Shown: positions 24,375 through 31,088 of the stretch, piece after piece
How the letters are laid out: each line of letters begins with the position of its first letter
How positions within the stretch are numbered: the stretch's first letter is position 1
Assembly: GCF_013415125.1 (NCBI RefSeq)
Contig: NZ_JACCDE010000043.1
Coordinates: forward strand, 1 to 35,295
From: Vreelandella glaciei
GTDB lineage: Bacteria; Pseudomonadota; Gammaproteobacteria; Pseudomonadales; Halomonadaceae
Direction of reading: 5' to 3'
Length of the DNA stretch: 35,295 nt
Notes under the pieces: model-generated
Told to the model about the DNA's origin: nothing
The model's database searches: none
Seen by the model: the letters and a program-made list of their open reading frames with translations, nothing else
Translations under genes and position numbers: made by a program

Positions 24375-25087
24375 GCGACGTCCCTAAACCCCGTAAACAC
24401 AAGTTTTCGTTACCCTTTTCTTAGCTGGTTTCGTATGCTGCTTTGTGTACAAACCAATCCTTTGCTCACAGTCACTACTAGAAAGCTATGGACAGTTATA
24501 GCGTAAAGTCCCTTGAAGGGAAGCTCATCAAGCAAATAAAATCATTTATTCATAATAATATTGATCTAGCGCAATCAACCTGTCTCGGCAACGACCACTT
24601 TTTCAAAACAGCCAACTCAGCATAAGGAATTAAAACAACACCTTATCATTCACGGAAAAACAGCTTATTAAATACAGCCATGACATTAGAGGCGAATATT
24701 TTAAAACGCTCCTGCATTTAAAATACCAGCCTATAGTGAGACATATTTCATAGAACCTTAACAACCGAGCTGTTTTGGGAAGAGAGCATGAATCATTGCC
24801 ATTAATGACTAAAACTTTATCCTTACAGGCTAATCAAGCCTTAACTATTTAATCTGACAGTTTATAACAACCATGCACGCATAAAAAAACAAAGCTATAA
24901 AGCTGACGAAGGTCAAGTTTTTGTGCACCTATGTCATTTATACTATTTGAAAGATATGACCGGGGCTCTAGCTAACTGCTTGTATAGGCATAATAAAACG
25001 TCAGTGTCGGCTGGCTGGTAAAAACATAAAATATTACAACACCATTAAAGCCTTCTATACGGCCTTACCTTCAGAGAGGACAAAAAA
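24375..25087. other. Long AT-rich divergent spacer
   Basis: This 713-base region lies between the alcohol dehydrogenase (minus) and the phasin-like gene (plus). I see no supportable gene. TCCCTTGAAGGGA near 24509 is a short palindrome, and GTCAT/ATGAC (about 24930-24960) flank a TATACT box that could be the -10 of the downstream six-gene run. No consensus heat-shock promoter is visible. Its length and base composition suggest it holds the main control region for both directions. Confidence 0.35.
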
Positions 25088-25447
25088 ATGGTAACGTCAG
25101 ATCTTACAAAACAGCCTTTGAAAGCACCCGTCACAGAAAACTTGCTCGTTTTATGGTCTCAACCTTGGATGGAATCCACTGCCACAGTGATCAAGTTGCA
25201 GCAAATTTGGCTAGAGACACTGAATGACGCAACGCGTCACGAACTCGATTTCTTTGCAACCGTGGCGGTTTCCTGCAACAAGCTGACAAGCTGCATGCTG
25301 GGTCTTGAGGGCCTGCTAACGCCGTCATCTATGCTGTCCTGCTATCACGAAATCACTAGTGATATGACAGAAGCGACGTTAAAACGCGTGCATAAGGTAT
25401 CAAAGCTCAGTGATGATCTAAGAGAGCGCATTTGGTGTGAAATCTAA
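25088..25447 (+). CDS. Small helical protein, phasin-like
   Basis: This 119-residue protein has no signal peptide. Its amphipathic helices (about 18-60 and 80-115) carry regularly spaced aromatic and hydrophobic residues (LLVLWSQPWMESTATVIKLQQIWLETLND, quoted in part as WSQPWMESTATVI). The pattern of Trp/Leu/Gln with a following FF pair is reminiscent of phasins, which coat PHA granules, and a PHA synthase gene lies in the same block. I cannot assign a family with certainty. AGAGGA stands before the ATG at 25088. It is the first of six plus-strand genes ending with cbpM. Cys residues (three near 58-69) are unusual for phasins. Confidence 0.55.
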   Translation: MVTSDLTKQPLKAPVTENLLVLWSQPWMESTATVIKLQQIWLETLNDATRHELDFFATVAVSCNKLTSCMLGLEGLLTPSSMLSCYHEITSDMTEATLKRVHKVSKLSDDLRERIWCEI

Positions 25448-25506
25448 AAATTCTGCGAGGATCACGCGACTATTTCTAAAGGACTAACCTGAGATAGGAC
25501 AAGGGC

Positions 25507-25965
25507 ATGACGGTTGAAACCATTAAAGACATACTGGAACTGACCCGGCGGTTGCATGCCAACCTGGCCGATAAACTGAAGCGCGCCGCCAGGGACACCC
25601 AGCATGAAAAACTGCGCATGTTACTTGACTATCTTTCCCAACATGAACAAGAGCTTAGCCGGGTTATAGCGCTGAGCGAGGAAGATGCAGAGAAAGCCGC
25701 GCTCCAAACTTGGTGTGCAGAATACTTTGACAAGTACCCTTTCAAGCTTGAAACACTGGGTAATTTAGACTTTGCCAACATGAGCACCGACGATGTCCTG
25801 CGCTCTTTGCTAGCAGTACATGATCGTATTATTGATCTCTATCGCTATTTATCGACGCGGGCTGAAGTCTCGTCCACCGAGGAATTATTGAATGGCCTCC
25901 TCGCTTTAGAACAACACGAAATCATGCGCATGATACGAGACGTGGAAAAGTTGGAAGATCTTTAG
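25507..25965 (+). CDS. Helical protein of unknown function, possibly ferritin-like
   Basis: This 152-residue cytoplasmic protein is predicted almost entirely helical, with four long segments (about 3-30, 33-60, 95-118 and 124-150). YLSQHEQELSRVI near 43-55 and LALEQHEIMRMIRDVEKLEDL at the end place Glu and His in positions resembling ferritin/rubrerythrin-like four-helix bundles, but a full set of metal ligands is not evident. I do not recognise a named family. It lies 59 bases after the phasin-like gene and 179 bases before the DksA-like gene, in the same direction. The ATG follows AGGACAAGGGC. A role in stress protection is inferred from neighbours only. Confidence 0.6.
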   Translation: MTVETIKDILELTRRLHANLADKLKRAARDTQHEKLRMLLDYLSQHEQELSRVIALSEEDAEKAALQTWCAEYFDKYPFKLETLGNLDFANMSTDDVLRSLLAVHDRIIDLYRYLSTRAEVSSTEELLNGLLALEQHEIMRMIRDVEKLEDL

Positions 25966-26144
25966 TCACAGCGACAAGTTCTAGCGCTCATGCTGTTTGA
26001 CCTTACTCAGAAATCCGTGATGGTGTAACGCCACCGTCGGCCCGATTAAAACAGGTTTGAGCGTAACGCGAGCTGTACCAAGTGTATTAGAGGCCATATT
26101 CCGCTCAATAGAGCAACTTACTAACCAACATTAACGGGTACATT

Positions 26145-26471
26145 ATGTCTACTCAAGATAGAAAGGCCTTGCTAGACAGCCTACGGTTAGAGCTCAAATC
26201 CCGCATCCATCACTACGAAGACCACCAGCATCGAAGCAGTGGCGCTCTGAATAAGGATCTCGATGATCAGGCGCTAGAGGTTCAAAACGACGAAGTGGTC
26301 GCACGGCTGGAGGAAGAAGCCAGGGTAGAACTGGTTCAGACAGAACGCGCTTTGGAACGTATCGCTGCCCAGGTCGGAGACCGTTGCGAGGAATGTGGCA
26401 ACCCCATTGAACCAGAACGTCTCGAGGCCTTGCCCTACACGACCCGCTGTAAAAGCTGCGCCGACCTGTAA
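26145..26471 (+). CDS. TraR/DksA family zinc-finger regulator
   Basis: This 108-residue protein belongs to the DksA/TraR family, whose members enter the secondary channel of RNA polymerase. It has an N-terminal coiled-coil pair with a tip region around NKDLDDQALEVQND (37-49) and a C-terminal four-cysteine zinc finger: Cys81, Cys84 (CEECGNPI), Cys102 and Cys105. It is shorter than housekeeping DksA (about 150 residues) and longer than TraR (about 73), so it is a separate paralogue. The acidic tip residues needed for action on polymerase seem to be present. Located 54 bases upstream of ftsH, it may adjust transcription during stress; this is inference. Confidence 0.88.
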   Translation: MSTQDRKALLDSLRLELKSRIHHYEDHQHRSSGALNKDLDDQALEVQNDEVVARLEEEARVELVQTERALERIAAQVGDRCEECGNPIEPERLEALPYTTRCKSCADL

Positions 26472-26525
26472 CAATGGCAAAATCTCCTTCAGTAGGGCCT
26501 TCTAGGAAGCTGCATTGAGGTTAGA

Positions 26526-28373
26526 ATGGACAAACGTTATCAAGCATTTATCCTCTTTTTTATTTTTGTCTTTGTTTTTATCCTGTTCGCTCAGGATTTC
26601 ATTGCGGCGGGGCGTTCCTACGAACCCATTCCCTATTCCGAATTTCGTCATCATCTTGAGCAAGGCATCATCAACACCTTGGACGTTAGTTCCGATAGGA
26701 TCAAAGGCACCTACAATGCGCCGCTCTCCGACGGTACTGCTGGCTTTACCACCTATCGCATCGACCCGACCTTGGCCAATGACCTAGCCCAATACGATGT
26801 CACTTTCAATGGTGCGCCTAGTGAGTCATGGCTGACCTCTCTGCTTTCTTGGCTCTTGCCGTTCCTGCTCGTATTCGCTATCTGGGGATTTTTCCTGCGC
26901 CGTATGGTATCAAGTCAGGGAGGCCTCAGCAGCATGATGACACTGGGCAAATCGAAAGCCCGTGTTTATGTTGAGACCGAAACCAAGGTGACCTTCGCCG
27001 ACGTGGCTGGCATTGACGAAGCCAAGGATGAACTCAAGGAAGTAGTGGCCTTTTTGCGCGACCCACAGCGTTATGGTCGCCTGGGGGCTCACGTGCCGAA
27101 GGGCATCCTTCTGGTTGGCCCTCCTGGCACTGGCAAAACGCTGCTGGCCCGTGCCGTGGCTGGCGAAGCTGGCGTTCCCTTCTTTTCGATTTCAGGGTCC
27201 GAGTTCGTAGAGATGTTCGTCGGCGTGGGGGCAGCCCGAGTTAGAGACCTCTTTGAGCAAGCAGCAAAAGCCACGCCGTGCATCATTTTTATTGATGAGC
27301 TGGATGCACTCGGCGGCGCCCGAGGGCTTGGTATGCTCGGTGGCGGTCATGACGAAAAGGAACAGACCCTCAACCAGCTACTAACTGAGCTAGATGGCTT
27401 TGATACATCATCTGGGATTGTACTTCTGGCCGCGACTAACCGACCCGAGATCCTTGATCCCGCCCTGCTGCGTGCAGGACGCTTCGACCGTCAGGTTTTG
27501 GTCGATCGCCCCGAGCGTCGCGGACGTATTGCCATTCTCAATGTACATCTAAAACACCTCAACAAGTTGGCGTCTGATGTCGATGCCGAGCAGATAGCCG
27601 CCTTGACCCCAGGGTTTACCGGTGCTGATCTAGCCAACTTGGTCAATGAAGCGGCTCTGCTAGCCACGCGCCGTGATGCCGATGCGGTGACATTAAGCGA
27701 CTTTACACTCGCCGTGGAACGCATCGTTGCCGGTCTGGAGAAGAAAAGCCGTGTGCTTAATGAACATGAGCGACGCGTAGTAGCGCATCACGAAATGGGC
27801 CATGCTCTCGTCGCCGCTTCGTTGCCTGGAATGGACCCCGTACACAAAATCTCTATCATTCCACGTGGGGTTGGCGCCTTGGGCTATACAATCCAGCGCC
27901 CAACAGAGGAGCGTTTCCTGCAAACGGTTGCCGACCTAAAGAGTCGCATGGCAGTGCTGATGGGCGGCCGAGCCGCCGAACGCATGATTTTCAACGAAAT
28001 CTCCACTGGAGCGGCTGATGATCTGGCCAAGGTGACCGATATTGCCCGTAGCATGGTCACCCGATTCGGAATGAGTGAGGAAGGCGGACAAGTCATTTAT
28101 GAGGAAGACCGACAAGCATTTCTAGGCGACAAATTTGGGCTTGCAAAGCCCAAGACCTACTCCGAGGAAACAGCCCGTGAAATCGATACTGCCATACGCA
28201 GACTGGTCGACGACGCTTTTGATAAAGCCACCCAGATACTGACCCGCCGTCGCAAGGTACTGGAGACCGGTGCCGCTATGCTGCTAGAGCGCGAGACGCT
28301 GACCGCCCAAGATTTTCCGCCCATCGGGGAAGTAGCAGAAATAGCTGACAGGCCAGCGACGGATCGAATATAA
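26526..28373 (+). CDS. ftsH: ATP-dependent zinc metalloprotease FtsH (accessory copy)
   Basis: This 615-residue membrane-bound AAA protease degrades misfolded membrane and soluble proteins. It has TM1 at about 7-24, a short periplasmic part, TM2 at about 103-124, then the AAA domain: Walker A GPPGTGKT at 198-205, pore loop FVGVGA at 231-236, Walker B IIFIDELDA at 253-261, and second region of homology RAGRFDR at 316-322. The zinc site is H422-E-M-G-H426, a variant of the usual HEAGH. Housekeeping ftsH normally adjoins rrmJ/folP, which are absent, so this is probably an extra copy belonging to the stress block. Start ATG 26526 follows GAGG. It should act with the downstream J-protein in protein quality control. 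Confidence 0.95.
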   Translation: MDKRYQAFILFFIFVFVFILFAQDFIAAGRSYEPIPYSEFRHHLEQGIINTLDVSSDRIKGTYNAPLSDGTAGFTTYRIDPTLANDLAQYDVTFNGAPSESWLTSLLSWLLPFLLVFAIWGFFLRRMVSSQGGLSSMMTLGKSKARVYVETETKVTFADVAGIDEAKDELKEVVAFLRDPQRYGRLGAHVPKGILLVGPPGTGKTLLARAVAGEAGVPFFSISGSEFVEMFVGVGAARVRDLFEQAAKATPCIIFIDELDALGGARGLGMLGGGHDEKEQTLNQLLTELDGFDTSSGIVLLAATNRPEILDPALLRAGRFDRQVLVDRPERRGRIAILNVHLKHLNKLASDVDAEQIAALTPGFTGADLANLVNEAALLATRRDADAVTLSDFTLAVERIVAGLEKKSRVLNEHERRVVAHHEMGHALVAASLPGMDPVHKISIIPRGVGALGYTIQRPTEERFLQTVADLKSRMAVLMGGRAAERMIFNEISTGAADDLAKVTDIARSMVTRFGMSEEGGQVIYEEDRQAFLGDKFGLAKPKTYSEETAREIDTAIRRLVDDAFDKATQILTRRRKVLETGAAMLLERETLTAQDFPPIGEVAEIADRPATDRI

Positions 28374-28532
28374 AGCACTCTTGACCCATAGGTACGATAG
28401 GCTCGACTAAAAAAACATAATGACTACTTTGGCTAACCTATTACAGCAAAGTGTGGATTTATTGATAATGGTCACTATAAGACGAGGATAGGCACTTTAA
28501 AATAACAAAAGTGGTATCTAGTCGGTCAACGG

Positions 28533-28551
28533 ACATTCGCTAAATGAATGT
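28533..28551 (+). other. Hairpin in the ftsH-cbpA spacer
   Basis: ACATTC (28533-28538) and GAATGT (28546-28551) form a perfect 6-bp stem with a 7-base loop, 37 bases before the cbpA start. It may be a weak terminator, processing site or leader structure. The rest of the 215-base spacer shows nothing clear. Confidence 0.35.
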
Positions 28552-28588
28552 TTCGCCCCCTTAGCCCCGAACAAGTATGGAGTGATTC

Positions 28589-29521
28589 GTGGAGTTCAAG
28601 GATTATTATCAAATACTTGGGATCGATAGAGCTACCGCCATCCCCGACATCAAGAAGGCCTATCGCAAGCTGGCGCGAAAGTATCATCCTGATATTAGCA
28701 AGGAGCCCGATGCTGCCCTGCGTATGCAGGAAATCAATGAGGCTAAGGCGGTGCTTACCGATCCCGAGAAACGTGCGGCTTACGACCAACTGGGAGAGCA
28801 TTATCGTGCTGGGCAGGAGTTCCGACCGCCGCCAGATTGGGATGCAGGTTTCGAGTTCTCGGGCAGAAATTACGAAGATGTCGACCTTGGAGAGTTCAGT
28901 GACTTCTTCACCGATCTGTTTAGCCATGTTGGTCGGCGAAGCTCTAGGTCACATCACCATATGCGTGGATTGGATCGTCATGCGAAAGTTTTCATCGACT
29001 TGCGTGACGCCTATGACGGTGCAACACGCGCGGTGACTTTGCATGCACCACAGACTGATCCACAAGGAAATGTCTACCTTCAGCAGCACAATCTCCAGGT
29101 GCGCATTCCTAAGGGCATCACTGAAGGTCAACATATCCGCTTAGTGGGACAGGGCCACCCTGGTGCAGGTGGGGGCGAGTCCGGCGACCTTTATCTGGAA
29201 ATACACTTTACACCGAACCCCGACTATCGCGTGGAAGGCAAAGATGTGTTCGCAACCCTGCTGGTTGCACCTTGGGAGGCAGCTCTCGGCACATCTCTCA
29301 CGATGCCCACACCCTCTGGACACGTTCAACTGAAAGTGCCCAAAGGTTCCCAAAGCGGTAGAAAGTTACGATTGAAAGGCCGAGGTATTCCCAGTTCTGA
29401 GCCTGGTGATCTCTATTTCGTCCTGAACGTGGTACTACCTCCGGCCAATACCGAGAAGGCACGCCAACTGTATGAAAGTATGGCTCGTGACATACCATTC
29501 AACCCGCGTCAAAAGAGGTAG
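28589..29521 (+). CDS. cbpA: J-domain co-chaperone CbpA (DnaJ family)
   Basis: This 310-residue cytoplasmic Hsp40 stimulates DnaK ATPase activity. The J domain is at 3-67 with the essential HPD at 33-35. A linker with aromatic and acidic residues follows, then C-terminal substrate-binding domains at about 125-300 (HNLQVRIPKGITEGQHIRL, GDLYLEIHFTPNPDYRVEGKD and LKVPKGSQSGRKLRLKGRG, each typical, quoted in part). There is no cysteine-rich zinc domain, which distinguishes it from DnaJ proper. It begins with GTG at 28589; GGAG is 6 bases before it, and no in-frame ATG fits. cbpM follows after 3 bases, as in E. coli. Confidence 0.94.
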   Translation: MEFKDYYQILGIDRATAIPDIKKAYRKLARKYHPDISKEPDAALRMQEINEAKAVLTDPEKRAAYDQLGEHYRAGQEFRPPPDWDAGFEFSGRNYEDVDLGEFSDFFTDLFSHVGRRSSRSHHHMRGLDRHAKVFIDLRDAYDGATRAVTLHAPQTDPQGNVYLQQHNLQVRIPKGITEGQHIRLVGQGHPGAGGGESGDLYLEIHFTPNPDYRVEGKDVFATLLVAPWEAALGTSLTMPTPSGHVQLKVPKGSQSGRKLRLKGRGIPSSEPGDLYFVLNVVLPPANTEKARQLYESMARDIPFNPRQKR

Positions 29522-29524
29522 ATC

Positions 29525-29839
29525 ATGGTTGAAAACAACATAGTCGATGGTGAAATACTCGACGAAGCTACCCTTACACTGGAAGAATTCGCGCATGCAT
29601 GCGCCGTAGAAAGGCAATGGGTGAAAGAGCGGGTCGAGAGCGGCATGCTCGGCGATGGAACTCACTACGTCTCTCAATGGCGATTCACCAGCTACGATCT
29701 TATTCGGGCTCGCCGCCTTCGCCAAATGGAGTACGATTTCGATGCTGTCCCAGAGCTAGCCGCTCTGGTCGCCGACTTGTTTGAGGAGATTGAGCGACTA
29801 AAAGGACGGCTCAGAGCGGCAGGACTGCCCTTCCATTAA
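29525..29839 (+). CDS. cbpM: Chaperone modulator CbpM
   Basis: This 104-residue MerR-like winged-helix protein binds the J domain of CbpA and inhibits its activation of DnaK. The pattern LTLEEFAHACAVERQWVKERVESGML (about 18-43) and WRFTSYDLIRARRLRQMEYDF (about 52-72), each longer than quoted stretches elsewhere, is typical: the helix-turn-helix of MerR without a DNA-binding basis, then a coiled segment (LVADLFEEIERLKGRLRAAG) at about 81-100. AGGTAGATC precedes the ATG. It begins 3 bases after the cbpA stop, so the two are translated in a fixed ratio. It ends the plus-strand run of the stress block. Confidence 0.9.
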   Translation: MVENNIVDGEILDEATLTLEEFAHACAVERQWVKERVESGMLGDGTHYVSQWRFTSYDLIRARRLRQMEYDFDAVPELAALVADLFEEIERLKGRLRAAGLPFH

Positions 29840-29972
29840 GTCGCTAGTCCATGGCCACTTATAGAGCTGACCCTATTGCTTGATGAATGCTGCATTGATG
29901 TACGTTGCCGTTGATCCAACTGCTCCTGGGTTTGTTCGGCCATGAACAACGCGCCGAAAGTAGCTGGCGGTA

Positions 29973-31087
29973 TCATTCTTGTGCTTTTCTGAGCCTTAAC
30001 AGGGCGCCCAAAAAAAACGCACCGCCAATGATCGCCAGCGCCAATAAATGCGGCCAGACAATTCCCAATCCGGCACCACGAAAGAGAATGGCCTGAGCAA
30101 GTTCGACAAAGTGAGTGGTCGGGGCGACAAACATGATGCGCTGCACTAGCTCAGGCATACTTTCACGCGGGGTCATCCCACCCGACAGAATCTGCAGGGG
30201 AATCAGTACCAGAATGATTAACAGGCCCAGTTGCGGCATCGAGCGCGCCAATGTGCCAAGAAAAATCCCTATTGATGTGGTCGCAAATAGCAGTAGCGTG
30301 GCGCCGAAAAGATAGAGCGTCTGCGAGCCGCGAAGAGGTACTTGCAGCCAACCCTCGACGATGATGCGTAGTGCGAAGACCGAAGCCAACAGCACGATCA
30401 ACCCCATCGACCAGACCTTGGCCAACATGATCTCGAACGAGGTGACCGGCATGACCAATAAATGTTCAATGGTGCCGTGCTCTCGTTCACGGATCAACGC
30501 TGCTCCTGTCAGGATAATCGACAACATGGTGATTTGATTGATAGCCTATTAATGGCGCCGAACCAACTTCGGTTGAGATTAGCATTGAATTCAGCACGAA
30601 CCACTGCCTCAATGCGGCCCGGCGATGATTGCTGGTATGCTCCGATGAAATCAGCCACCTCATCACTGATAATCCGCTGGATATGCCCAGCTCCCGTGAA
30701 TGCCTGGCTGATCTGGGTAGCGTCGACATTCAACTGAATGGTCGGCTGGCGAGCGGCCAGCAGGTCACGCTGAAAGTTAGGCGGAATATTGAGTGTAAAG
30801 GTATAACGCCCCGCATCCATGCCGCGATCCATCTGGCCAATATCGATAAATTCGGGCGGCAAAAAATAGGGAAGTTGAAAGGCATTAACAATACGCAAGG
30901 ATGCCTGAGACCGATCCTCGTCGACGACGGCCACGCTAGCTCGGAACGGCGCCTCAGGCTCACCAGTGGCGCTCAGGTAGATCCCCAAAGTGAACGAGTA
31001 AATGATCAGTAACATCAGAGCCGGGTCGCGATACAGGCTGCGTATTTCCTTGATACCCAGTTGCAGAATATTGGCAAGCCTGGCCAT
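29973..31087 (-). pseudogene. ABC-2 permease (YhhJ type) with an apparent 1-base frameshift
   Basis: This gene is split by a frameshift near 30544-30549. Codons from ATG 31087 run to NLNRSWFGAIN, then the frame is lost and stops at TGA. In the next frame, AINQITMLSIILTGAALI continues the expected helix, and a TAG lies exactly where the two frames meet (30546-30548). Adding one base would restore a full-length protein of about 371 residues: TM1, a large periplasmic domain, then five TM helices with the conserved REREHGTIEHLL. AGGAG precedes ATG 31087, which lies 1 base after the rbbA stop. Either a true mutation or a sequencing error is possible. If real, the exporter may lack this subunit. 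Confidence 0.85.
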
Positions 31088-31088
31088 A

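Noticed and set aside
15867..29839. Assignment of the block to the known LHR/tLST or TLPQC loci
   Set aside because: Only Hsp20 and FtsH are shared; ClpG/ClpK, YfdX, HdeD, thioredoxin, KefB, PsiE and DegP are not present in this window.
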